DNA from: Lithospermum erythrorhizon
Lineage: Eukaryota; Streptophyta; Magnoliopsida; Boraginales; Boraginaceae
Direction of reading: 5' to 3'
Assembly (NCBI GenBank): GCA_019722365.1
Contig: JADFUC010001000.1
Location: 186,001-250,000, forward strand
DNA: 64,000 bases
The notes beneath the pieces are model-generated. The model made no database searches. It was given only the letters and a program-made list of their open reading frames with translations, and was not told the origin of the DNA. Shown piece by piece: positions 25,465-37,211 of this stretch (its first letter is position 1; each line of letters starts with the position of its first letter). A program made the translations under genes and the position numbers.

Positions 25465-25620
25465 TAAGCGGTATCATTGGAGCGTCTCTTGCTCCGATTC
25501 GAATAAATGCTTGGGCATTATTCCCCGTCTAATGGGTTTCCGCCCGCTGACTGTGTATTTCATGACGCTACTCTCGGTTTAAATACCGGTATTGTGGGAT
25601 TAGGCTCCCATTTCTTAGTT
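25465..25620. other. Unidentified GC-rich island with short stem-loops
   Basis: About 155 bp of balanced composition in very AT-rich DNA. Two small hairpins can be drawn: GGAGC/GCTCC at 25479-25495 and TGGGA/TCCCA at 25595-25610. There is no open frame. It could be a small non-autonomous element or a fragment of one; I do not recognise it. Confidence 0.35.
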
Positions 25621-26614
25621 TAAAATTTAATTAAAGTTTAAGATTGTATGTAATTGGTAATTCTTATCGTCGTTTAAAAAAAATACTCGAGTATGACATT
25701 TATTTTGAAATTTGTCTTAGGAGCTTACGCATGTATTGTAGCGAAAAAGACTTTATATAGTTACAGCGTAGTTAAAGTAAATTCTATAAGTAAGATATTT
25801 GATCGTGGAATTAATGTATAAAATAGGGCATTTAAGGCGTTTTATGTTTAATACTTTTTTATTAAATAAAGCTTAACGTGCGTACGATGTTTGGGAAAAG
25901 TGGTTACGTGATTACTACTTGAATTAAGATAGAAATCTGATTATATCGTTATAAGCGTAGTACTCATTAAATTTAAGTAAGTTCACATGTAATGCATTTG
26001 AGGGCCAAAAGAGTAAACTGGGCCAGTCCAATTTGGCCGTTGTATTATTTACTTTTTACTACCTAAGGACTGGAGGTAATAATATAGTAAAATATTAAAA
26101 ATTAAAAATAATGTTATGGCGGGGAGAGTAAGGCAATTATTCATGATTTTGTCGAATTAAATGAATGAGATTTAACATAAACAATGATACGGGCTTGCTT
26201 GACTGTCTCTTTGTATTTTTGTTATAATTGCATTATCATTTGTATTATAAGCATACTACTCAAATAAGTAACATTGTAAAGATTGAAATACTGCAATTTA
26301 ACAAATAAAATGCTCATTATTGAAATTAAAATTTGCTGTTGTCCATGTCTTTTTATTTTGTGGTCTTCTCTGGACTGACCCGTTACGGACGAGTCCAATC
26401 TCCTTTGGATCAATTCCAAACCAACCCATTAATTGTGAGATTATCAATTAGTAATGTGTATTAATACATATAAATTTGATTTTTTAACAATAATGCTCAA
26501 ATCATGCAAGATTTGATTCAGTTCGATCCGTTCAAAGATCTAGTTGTTGACATATGTTTATAGCTAGGAAAATTATGCAAATACTTGGAGTAAATAAGTA
26601 AGTCTAACTAAATT

Positions 26615-26730
26615 GTTAGGATTAGCATAATGGTCATGGATATTAATAACTTATTATGACAAGGTCCTGAGTTCGAGACCTTTCAATAATAATGACTGAT
26701 TTTTTATTTTATTTTTTAAAGTAAGGCTAA
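26615..26730 (+). mobile_element. tRNA-derived SINE relic
   Basis: Box A ATTAGCATAATGG at 26621-26633 and box B GAGTTCGAGACC at 26669-26680, which fits GWTCRANNC, lie at about tRNA spacing. A T-rich tail follows. The clean box B makes this the second best SINE head in the window. Confidence 0.65.
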
Positions 26731-27175
26731 CTTTTATCATTCAACAACATAGTTGGAGTTTTGTTTGCTAAGCTTTTAAATTTGCCTAATATATGTACGA
26801 CTTGTATAAAATCAATACGAGTGACATCGCATATACAACATAGACCATTTCTACTAAAAAAAACTGAATTGCCAAATGTACGTCATACAACCATATTATT
26901 TGAAATATGGTATAAGAAGTGGCCATTTGGAAATTAAATCAAAATATCGAGCTATTATTGATTCGACTATGACTTTGATGGAACTTAGCAACAAGTCAAC
27001 ATCACAAATAAAAAACAAAAATGTTGAAATTTCATGATAAGGGTGTGGTGAATTCAGGGAGAATAGAGGAACATATTCCTATTGAAAAGTACACAATTTT
27101 TTTTAATGATGTTATAGCAATTTATCTAGGAAATACGTAGATCTGAATTAACATGAAATTAGCATGTGAAATCTT

Positions 27176-27520
27176 AAAATAAAGAAGCGGAGATTTAAAG
27201 TGGTATCACATGATGTGTTAGGGTAATCCCTTGAGACAGGCCTTGGCAGATTTTTCTTAAAATGGAGAGCAGTTGAGCGATCCCAGCTGCAGAGACGAGC
27301 GACTATGCTCATAGAAGTATAGACCTAGACTATATGAGCTTGTGTATGTCACTTGTATTTCGGATGAACAGGCTAGGAAGAATAAGCTCGTACTCTTATT
27401 TACATTAAGAGAATAGAATAAACGAAGTAGTAAAATTTATTGAAAACACGTCTACGATACATTAACTGTCTGTTTCCGGATTTTATGGTGGTTCAAAGGT
27501 ATGTGAAGTATTTATAAATT
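27176..27520. repeat. Left member of an LTR-like direct repeat pair
   Basis: It shares in order with 29677-30010: AAATAAAG..AGAGATTTAA, TGTTAGGGTAATC, GAGGAGCAG-like, GTGTATGTCA, CGGATGAA, AGAATAGAATA and GTATTTATAA. Divergence is high, so boundaries are approximate. Confidence 0.6.
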
Positions 27521-29676
27521 TGCATCTTGTCATTGATCGTCGGCTTGGCCAACAAATTTTCTTGGTCGCTGAAGTAATCTTGGTATTAGCGGCCTCAGTA
27601 ACCTTGACTTCTTGCTCAGTAGTAGCAGCGATTGGCATGTCGACAAATGCCAGCGGCTTGAATCGCGCGGATGTCGGAAAATCAAAACCTTCGAAGTGCG
27701 TCGGATATGCTAGAAAGTACGAATGTGCTTAGATAATGAACGGAGATGTACGAATCATGAGATGTCTGAGAATGCCAGGATGCGCTTGAAAATGCAGAAT
27801 GTGACGGATGTGTTCGGATGACAGGAAAGATAGGCAATCTTGCATTTGCTTACTTTCGCGTATTAGCCTGTAAGCGAATTACAACTATCGGTTGATAAGT
27901 CTGACAAATCGTTGGACCGCTACCAATCTTATAGAACTGCTGTCGATATTCGCTCCACAACAACGTCGATCACATGTGAAGAACGAGGAAACATAACTAG
28001 TGTATACCCAGTATGCTACTTTCATCAGCCCAGGCATGAGAAATGCAAAATAAATACATCTCTTCCCGGACTTTGTGAGCAATCCGCCGTATGATCTTCG
28101 GACCCAGATAGCGAAATCTCCTCTTTCAGTGCTTTATCATTAGTTTCAATACAGAGCCTTGGATGACATAAGAGAGCCAGGAGTTCTCACAGAACCCGGA
28201 AGCTTGTAGGCTAACTCATAAAATTTGTCGTACCTCTCGGGAGGTACCCGGACGGTAGTTATCTGAGGACATCCGTGGTACTATGATGTTCCACTTGAAA
28301 CCCCACACGAAGCTACTTGAGAATATTTGCCAGCAGCGATCGAGAAGTGCCCTTTTCGACTCGCTCTGACTCCAGCTGATTTGTTGCTCCATGTTTTCAG
28401 CCTTAACAAAGCCCATTCCCAAAATATACTACCTTGCCTGACATACAAAGTACCACATTTACTTCGAATCACGTAGAACTGTATGAACTATGAAAGATCC
28501 TCCGTTCTCCTAAGAATTGAGCCTTTTCTTGTCCAACAGTTCGAGGAAATAAATATTGGACACGTGTCGGCTTAGCTTGTTAAATGTCTGAGAATCTCTG
28601 AAATCATCGTCATCATCCTGGCGAGCCAATCTCGACGCTTGCAAAGTGAACCGTTTGCCGTTGAAACAATGCCACCGTCCAAGCTAGCAGCGGTAGGACA
28701 GTTCTCACAGGACATTATGATATGAAGCCTGGAATCGAGAGCCACAGCATTGGTGTAAAATGTATAAGCGTAAGCAACTAAGGGCACTTCCTGCGAAATG
28801 CGCTTCAATTTCTTCACTTGGCTTGGCCCAGCGGTATCATTTCGAGATCTTTTCTGTTCTTGCTCCCCTTGGAATAATCCGTTTCCGTGTCCCCAACTAC
28901 TGATAATTGCATCTCCGGTTTCCTCGGACCCGCTTCCGACTTACGGAGAACTTCCTCACACGAGATATGCGGTCTGACTGAGTGTTAACTTGACTAGTGC
29001 GTCATGAGGACTGAACCCAGGCTGGAACCACCCAACTAATCACATGCAAATCACTTATTCTGGGAGAGCGAGTCTTCTTCGAGAGATAGCGAATCCTTTA
29101 CCATTTGTCATAGACTCCCCATTCTCACTATGAAACATAGGTAAAGGGCTAATAATGCTCAAGCAACGTCCTGCATGATCTTAATATCTATGATAGCAAA
29201 TCCAAGTAGTATACTATTAGATGATGCAGAGTGGTTCTTAAGAAATGTACGCCTATAGTGCTTGGCGAAGCAGGGATATTCAATGACATTTATTAGTCAG
29301 GCTTCTTACGTCGTATCTGATTTCTCGAGCTTGTGCGGCAAACGTGGTATCCTCCTCCGGAACCTCTGTGATAACACAAATCGTCAGCAAGAAGTCAACG
29401 TCAGGTGTCTGCGTATCATAGGCCCAGCTAAGTTATCAGATAACGGTCTTTGGTGGATTTTCATCAAAAGGAACCGGGGCCCTACACGGTTTTGATGAAT
29501 CTTTCTTCTGTGATTTCTTAGAAAGCCCAAAGCTATTCTCGGTGAAACACCGATTTTAAATGTCTTTCTACATTCTTGATTTTGGTCCGAGGCTACGTCT
29601 GGAGTTTATTATAAGCGAATTTATACTTAAACATAGATGCAAATTTTAAAGACGATGAATTATGTAAAATCTTTGA
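27521..29676. other. Internal region between LTR-like repeats, non-coding
   Basis: About 2.15 kb of higher GC content. Open frames reach at most about 80 codons on either strand and show no domain I recognise. With flanking direct repeats this fits a short or deleted LTR retrotransposon. Superfamily cannot be assigned. Confidence 0.4.
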
Positions 29677-30010
29677 AAATAAAGAGATAGAGATTTAACG
29701 TGGTATCCACAACAATATGTTAGGGTAATCATGACCGAGGCCTGTCTTGATTTATTTATAATGGAGGAGCAGATTATGAAGCTTGGCTAAGCGATTACCG
29801 GACAAACAATATGCTACTTAATATATTACTTTTCATTATCTGGAAATAGAGTTGTGTATGTCAATCTTTCGGATGAATAAAAAAGAAATCAGGAAGAAAC
29901 CAGCTCGGAGTTACACTATTTAGAAGAATAGAATATGAGGCTACAAAATTATAAATTTTTTATTATTCTTGTCTGGCTTCGAATTTTAGAATTGAGGATT
30001 GAAAGGAGTG
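29677..30010. repeat. Right member of an LTR-like direct repeat pair
   Basis: It begins AAATAAAGAGATAGAGATTT and contains TGTTAGGGTAATC, CGGATGAATAAA and GAGTATTTATAAGTA, matching the copy at 27176-27520 in the same order and orientation. Confidence 0.6.
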
Positions 30011-30650
30011 TGTAGAGTATTTATAAGTAAAATCTTGAGTATCAGTAAATCAAAACTTGGCGATAAGTTTAATTGATCGTAAAGTAATGCTTGATATTAA
30101 CGGCATAAAATGCTTGTAAGCTTCTTTATTTCAGCCAAGTGATAACGTGATTAGGCGTAATCATGATGTGTCATCAATTATAATTAAAATGGAAAACAAT
30201 TTTATTTATAGCTATAGCCGTGCGTTGACATATTTTCTTGTTTTTTCTTACTAACTACATTTACTACTTTTCTTTTTTATTAATAAACACTTGACAACAT
30301 AGTTTCATTCTCCGAATATATATATTGTTAGTAAACCGTTTCAAAGCTTGATGTTATATTAGTTCAAACACATACTTCAACTATAACACCGAAATGCTCG
30401 GTACTTAATTAAAAAGGGTCCAAAAATTGCATAAAACCTTTGGAATCACATGACAAGGAATTTAATTAGACAAATTGATCGAGTATCTTATCAAATAAAT
30501 TTCATGCTAAACAATGGTGAAAAGCATGCCAAAGCTATTAGCCTATTAGTAGTCTAAACAAGTTGCAATCAAAGACGGACATATCCCATTGACCATTATT
30601 AACATATAATAAAGCCAACTGTCCAACTCATCATCAACTAGCACATGCCT

Positions 30651-30750
30651 ATATAAAGACGAGGTCAAGAATCAAGACTATACATTGTATGTATAGTACT
30701 CCAATATAGAGATGAGAGGCCTTCTTCAACTACATATTAAGTTAAGTAGT
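30651..30750 (+). promoter_or_regulatory. Promoter-like TATA box with a short truncated frame
   Basis: ATATAAAG at 30651-30658 is followed 54 bp later by an ATG at 30712 that opens only MRGLLQLHIKLSS before a stop. The arrangement resembles a plant core promoter whose gene has been lost, but it may be chance in AT-rich DNA. Confidence 0.2.
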
Positions 30751-32429
30751 TAAATTACTATTTTACTTGAATTAATATAAAAATTGCTCTGAATCTTGTC
30801 TCGTGACTTCTTATTGCAATGAAAAATTGCACTTGCACCTAATTTTGGAAATTGGTTTACTTTGTAACAGTAGTTATAGATCAGATCTGAGATGGATAAT
30901 CCTCATTACATGGAGCAAACAAATATTGACATTCAATTTGGGACATGATTAGTTGAGACCATCGTCAGAAAAACGGGTTGAAAAGAAAATGACTTCACGA
31001 AATCAAGAGGGGAAGAGCACGCAACAGTGGTCTGCTTTTATTCATACAAACAATTATTATGATCAAAGAAAGATGTTTGGACAATTCTTTTAAAATGGAA
31101 TGTAATAATAAGAGGATCTCACCACTTGCCCCTCAGTGCTCTTATTACTTTAATATATATATATATAGTCTCTCCTTTCCAGTTTAGTTGGTACATTTCC
31201 AACTTTTCTTATTTTATGAATGAATTGAGCATAATATATGGTTAAGTTTATCATTTTATTTAATCGTTAATGTTGTCGACTGACATTATCAAATACCCTT
31301 CATTTGATTTTTTTGTTTAATCATTTTATGTTTGTTTGTAATTGTTCGTATTTTAATAGTTATAAATTATAATTATTTATTGTCTTATATATAGATTATT
31401 TATTAAATGAGGATAAAAAATGAAATGTCATTGTTTTTTTAGAAATTGAGCAATTACGGTTGGATGCTCCGATATAAAAATTAATTCGATTAAAATTGGG
31501 CGGATGGAGAATTTCTTCATATATATATATAGAAAATAAGAATTGGAATCCAACTTTCCATGTAGCATGGGGTTACTTACCATAAACAAGAAAAAAGTTA
31601 CAAGGTTATGTTATAATAGTAAATAGTACATATTGGTTAAAAGTAATTATTTTTGTGAAGTTTAATTTTGCAAGTATCAATGAGCTAGTAGTACTCCGTC
31701 TATAATACATTCAGGTTAAAGTACTAGCTATATAGGTATTGAGTCCTTGATTTAAAGTAGATTAATAGTGTTCTTAAATATATTTGATGGGCAACGCAAG
31801 CTAAAAGAATTGATAGATCGATAACATTATACTTACTTTGGGGTATAGATGTTCTATTTCAAAAGAAAATATTGTTGCCCATTTTCCTCTTTCCCCTCCT
31901 TAATGTGACATTCAAAATCTACCATTTTATATGATTGTTTAAATAGTTTTTTTTGCAAATAATAAAATGAAATTATTACCGTGAAAGTCAAAGCTTAAGA
32001 CATAAGTACTTAAATAGATTTCATTATCTAAATTATTCATATAATTAATTAAGCAACATTGAATGAGCATTAGGGAGACAAGACATCACATTCGGTTCCG
32101 GTCCACATGCCCTTATTTTGGCACTCCACAGGAATTAAAGGAAGTCACATGATGTTTGAGAACTCAGTTTAATTATTATTCAAGATCTCATCAACTATCT
32201 CTTTCTTGCAATTTATTTTGTCATGTAAAGTATGTAAATGAAATTTCAGGTCTATTCAATTTCGATCCATCATGACATAACATGAGAGCAATTAATAAGT
32301 AATGTTAAATCCAAACTATAAAGTTTGTTTTCATGTACTATTTACTTTTAAAAAATATAAAATTTAATTGAAATAATTTTTGTAACTTAATTATAAGGAT
32401 AAATCACAGATTAATGGTTCAAACCTCAA

Positions 32430-32520
32430 CTTATAGCTAGATTTAAAGAGTCGTGACAATTCAAAGGTCGCAGGTTCGATCTTTACTATAATTACTAGAC
32501 TTTTTTTAGGTAAATGTGTA
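32430..32520 (+). mobile_element. Weak SINE-like fragment
   Basis: GCAGGTTCGATCTTTAC near 32470 resembles a tRNA T-arm (box B) and is followed by a T run. The box A is poor, so the call is tentative. Confidence 0.3.
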
Positions 32521-33464
32521 ATAATCTTCTTAAGCATTCAAAACAGATTGGAGGCATGTCCGTACTTGAATTTAGGATCACCATCGCTAAACTTTATACG
32601 GAGTAATTTTTTTTACTGAGGATATGCATGCGAAAATCCTTTCGTTACGTTGGGAGATGGAAAAGAAACAACGGAAAATGAATTGACGTAAACTCACTCT
32701 TTTTGGATCTAGCAATCTATCTTTACCCTTTAAAGAGAAGTTTCCTTCATTGGGAAAATCGTTCTCATCAATAGCTTGTCCATTTTGCATTTACCTAATT
32801 TAAAACATAGTGAGCACGCGGAACTTACAAGAGACTAAGAAGGGTAATGGTTCTCTCTGAATTTTAAAAATTGTAAAGTTTATTGTTTAAAATATAGACA
32901 AAAGGTAGTAATTTGTGCCCCCAATTAAAACAATCCCTCTAAATAGATTTAATGCTTTTGTCGTAATTTTGGTTTAAAAATTTCAGTCGATGATGAGTAT
33001 ACCTAATCTGATGATTAATCATCATTCATTGGGAGTATTATTTGTTATTGTTCAAAAAGTAAATAATTCTGTGTATTTGAAATATATGTGCATTTATTCT
33101 TGGTGCACCATTATGTTAGTAACAATAGAATAACAAATTTGATAAAATAGATGAATCAATGCACCATAGCACTCGTTAATACGGAGTATCATCTTTGACT
33201 AATTAGGTACGGTATGCATTGGTGGGGGATCCTGTATATTCTTTACATGTCTCATATTGGCCAATAATTAGCAGAATTTGAGAATACTAGTAATTACTAA
33301 TAACCTTGCATTTCTATGTATCTTGCCTATGTTTTTAATTGCTTTTGAAATCTAATATAATTGACTAGTCTTCGTTTTCTTTCATTAATAAAGATAAGAC
33401 TATATATATGTTGGAGAATGTAAAAAGAGAGTGAGAGGAACTTTTGGGACAAGAATTTATTCCA

Positions 33465-33676
33465 TACTTCCTCCGTTTTAAAATAGATGATAATTTAAAA
33501 AAAATTACTTTTTTCATAATAGTTAATTGTTTGTATTTTTAATGTCATTTTTTACATTTCAAATATAGTTTTTTATAATTCCAATGTAGATTTTTACAAT
33601 TCCAATATAGCTTTTTATTATTTCTTAATAAATCACTTTTAATCTAAATGATTAACTATTTTGAGATGAAGAAATT
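33465..33676. mobile_element. MITE (CTCCCTCCGT family)
   Basis: It starts TACTTCCTCCGTTTTAAAAT and ends with TTAACTATTTTGAGATGAAG. Internal motifs (TTTTTACAATTCCAATATAG, AAATCACTTTTAATCTAAAT) are the reverse complement of those in the element at 58588, so the two belong to one family in opposite orientation. Confidence 0.7.
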
Positions 33677-34259
33677 ACTAAAGATAGTTGATGGAAGGAG
33701 GAATGAGATTCTTGAAGTCACTTTAAAATGACTACAAGGTTATGTAGTTTTGGGTTTAGCCAAAGTTTTCACACAAAATAATGTGTGAGTTTGAAGACCA
33801 TAACATTTAAGAAAACGATGCCTTCGAGAACACATTTCTCTTATGCTTTCTATATTCTTGTCTTTCTTGTCCACCCTTGCTCTTTTGTAGTTCTAGTTGC
33901 CGTGTATTTTCATTGTTGTTTAATTCAAACGTGTTACTTTCGCTTTTAATCTTCTCTTTAATTTAACAATTTTTTATAGCTAATGATGAAGTTTGAACTC
34001 TCGATATTTACATGTACAATGAGTAATGTCTATCCACTACATACATCATAGTATCCAATTCAACCCGGCCTATTCAATTTATAACATGTGTGGTTGAAAA
34101 CGAAATGCTTGAGCAACTTAATTACTTACCACTTGAAAACGTAAACGCTTAGAATTATTTTCACATTCCAATATCCTCATGGCTAATAACAATCATACGT
34201 CTCGTAATCGTATTTGTAATTTGACTTCACCTTCTTTTATCATTTTGCTAACCACAAGG

Positions 34260-34860
34260 TGGTCGCTATAAACCAGCCCTATTAAACCCGATGACACGAG
34301 TTAGTTGGATTAATAAGTCGGGTTTGACCATATTAAGGTCAAGTGTAAAAGACATAATACATTAGACCGGGTTTGGATTTTAGGTGACCATTTAGGTCAA
34401 AAATATTTTTTATTCAATTCGTGATAACATGTTTCTTGTGTGCTTAGACCACTATTTTATATTAGAATTAGACTTGGTAGAGGTAGATTGAGGGTTCGGT
34501 GGTGGATTATTTAGTCCGTTTCGGGTTGACGCGTTCGTTAGGTCGTTGAACACGTTGGCGCTTTACGAATGAGGTGGGTGAAGTTTGAGATTTTTGGCAC
34601 AGTTACCGTCGGCGTCGTTAAATTACAGTTAGGTGGGCAGTTCGAATCGCGTTCGGCCTTGCGTTCGTTAGTGGTTCGTTAACGTGGCGGACGTCAAACG
34701 CTGAATTAAATCGGGCGTTAGGTACATAGCACTTTTAAGTTGGTTACGTCGTGTTATTAGCGGATGTAGTTTCGTGTAACCGGGGCGTCGGTTCGATAAC
34801 GAGGCGTTCGGTAACTAGCATTTATTTAAACATTACAGCATTAGAGTAATATAGTTGTTG
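34260..34860. other. CpG-rich block with recurring GTTCGTTA-like motif
   Basis: About 600 bp of raised CpG in AT-rich DNA, strongest at 34490-34830. GCGTTCGTTAG, GTTCGTTAACG, GGTTCGATAACG and GCGTTCGGTAAC recur. No open frame and no recognisable family. Confidence 0.4.
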
Positions 34861-37210
34861 TCGTACGGACCTCGCTTGGGCTAAAGACGTCCGGTTTACA
34901 AAGCCATAGTTTTTCCCTCGCATAAATAAAAGCTTCTTTACTTTAACCATTTCTGCGTAAATATCATCATTGGTTAATTTGTTTTGTAATATATATCATC
35001 TTTGGTTCTTACTTAATTGATTATAAAAAATTAATATGTTCAAATTAGTGCGTTCCATCTTAAGTAGTATTTGATCAAAATTTCAAAGAAGAATTAGCAT
35101 CATCTTCTCTCGTTTAAGTTGCATTGAATATTATTGATCTGATAAATTCAATCTATTACTTTTATTATATTACTTATTTACTTGATCAAATCTTGTTAAA
35201 TTACTTGAGTTATTTATTATTCTCTCTATTAAGTTAAAGTTGATACAATCTTCATCTTCTCGTTCTATGAGTGACCATGAGATGTTGTTTGATATATATA
35301 AATGCATGAATGTAATGTCTAATTAAATTTTATATAACATCATTTTTTTATGAATGTTAAAATGTGTAGGTTAGGAGAATATTCAACTAGGGTGTAGAAT
35401 TAGCTATTCATGTAAGCTTAAAGCTTAAATATCTTATATAATGTATATCAAGGAACGTCTTTGTCAATCCAGATCTTTTCGGCTCTCGAATATAAAGATT
35501 GATAGACGAAGAAGAATTGTGTTCTCAGTGTAAGTGAAACATATCCAACATCGCAACAAAACGAGGAAAGCTTTCTTTAAATTTGTCCTCAAATTTGAGA
35601 ACACACGGAGTGGATGGGCCCGTCTAGTCCAACATACATATTATCTTAGATTCTTAGTCTTAACTTGCTCGTTTCTGTCCATATCTAAACAAACACGGTA
35701 AGTGGATGGGCCTAAATAATCCATTGAACTTTAACATCTTACATTAGTTACATACTTACATACTTGATACTTACATCAGTTACATGACAGGACTTATTTG
35801 GACATCGAGGAAATAAATTTGTCCGGCCCAGCCCTAATTAAATGAATGCTTCTTTTCTTTTGGCTTTTTTCATTATGTTAAGCTTCTGAGTGAGCAATTT
35901 ATAAGTGATAATATATATAGCTTTATAAGTAGGTCGGCTTATAAGTTATCCAATTATTTTGAAACATTTAGGCTAACATAATTTATAAGTTGATAGAAAT
36001 CTTTTTTTGAATTATAAAGAAAAGGATTAAACTGACATAAGGCGTCGTTTTATATATCGGCTTTTTATCTTTATGATATAAATAAATTAGTATTTAATAT
36101 TGAAAAGAAAAAATAACTATAATTAAAAATTATATTTTATTACTAAAATATAATATTTATTTATTTTTTATTTTTTCAATAAAGAGTAAAATGCTAAAAA
36201 GTTTGTATAACTAAAAATTATATCTTGAAAGATAAATAAGATATAAAGTTAAATATTAAGGAATAATTAAGTAAATTAGATTAAACCAGCTTTATAAGTT
36301 AGAAGCGAAAGAGTTGGAGCAGGGAAAGGAGTTCTGATTTGCCATCTTTTTAATTTCAAGTTATAAGTTAATTTGTTTTATAAGTTACACCTTAAATTAC
36401 TAGTCAAACAATTCGTTTGGCCAACTCAAACACATAAATTGATTTTGAGAAAAATAAAACAGCAAACACCCTCATATATATATAGTCCTAAAATATTGGC
36501 AACATTTCAAATTATTTGTATAGTTCACCAAGTCTTCGTCACTTCAAATTCACTAAGTGGATCGGAAATTTGCAAAACACTTGATGAAACCATTAAGTGG
36601 GGGTCGGAACCTGAAAAGCAAAAATAATCCTATATGGTATTCGAACACCACATCTCTTGGATACGGCTTGTACAAACCGTTAAGCTATAAGTACGCCGAG
36701 CAAATATATAATTAATTCCTTCTTTTCTTTTTAGTTTAGAGATGCTACCGATTTTATATGTATTAAATAAGAAATTAAATAATTTGTGATAAAAAATTTA
36801 TTATCGAAATCAATAATTTTATAAGCCTTAATTTGTCTTAAAGTTCTTAAAGCTTTTTTAGGTGATTGAGCGTAAAATCTTTCTTAATGAAGAGTATGAT
36901 TGTATTTAATCAATTTTGAACAAAGCCAAAAAATTCTGAAATACAAATCTTATAATATAGAATTTTACATGCAAATATAATTCTTTCTTTTATCGTAGGC
37001 TACATTACGAGTTGTATATGATAGCAAATTATGGGGCTGGCTAATTAATAAAATTATTAAGTTTGATATAAAATTAACACATTATTTTTACTTGAATAAT
37101 CAAAAGTATTATGTTAAGAATAATTATGGGTTAAAAATATTAGCTACTTGCATATTTTCTTCAAAAATTATACTTGTATAAAAATAATTGAGTTTAAATT
37201 AAAATTTCAA
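34861..37210. other. AT-rich intergenic DNA with a TTATAAGTT-rich patch
   Basis: No supported gene. Between 35880 and 36390 the motif TTATAAGTT or TTATAAGTA occurs repeatedly, with inverted partners, as in non-autonomous DNA transposons. A SINE head on the minus strand lies at 36627-36706. Confidence 0.4.
36627..36706 (-). mobile_element. tRNA-derived SINE head
   Basis: On the minus strand, box A TAGCTTAACGG (36687-36677) and box B GGTGTTCGAATACC (36649-36636) are spaced as in a tRNA. The box B has one base extra compared with GGTTCGAATCC, so a functional tRNA gene is unlikely. Confidence 0.6.
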
Positions 37211-37211
37211 T

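Larger units (their letters stand above)
24700..27170. other. AT-rich intergenic DNA
   Basis: No supported gene. It is mostly A/T-rich with degenerate MITE-like patches. A small GC-rich island (25465-25620) and a SINE (26615-26730) are listed separately. Confidence 0.5.
30011..33464. other. AT-rich intergenic DNA
   Basis: No supported gene. It contains a promoter-like site near 30650, short (TA)n runs near 31155 and 31520, and a weak SINE-like box B near 32470. Confidence 0.5.

Noticed and set aside
36636..36687. Possible functional tRNA gene on the minus strand
   Set aside because: Box A and box B are good, but the T-arm has an extra base and I could not build a full cloverleaf with an acceptor stem. 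SINE head is the better call.
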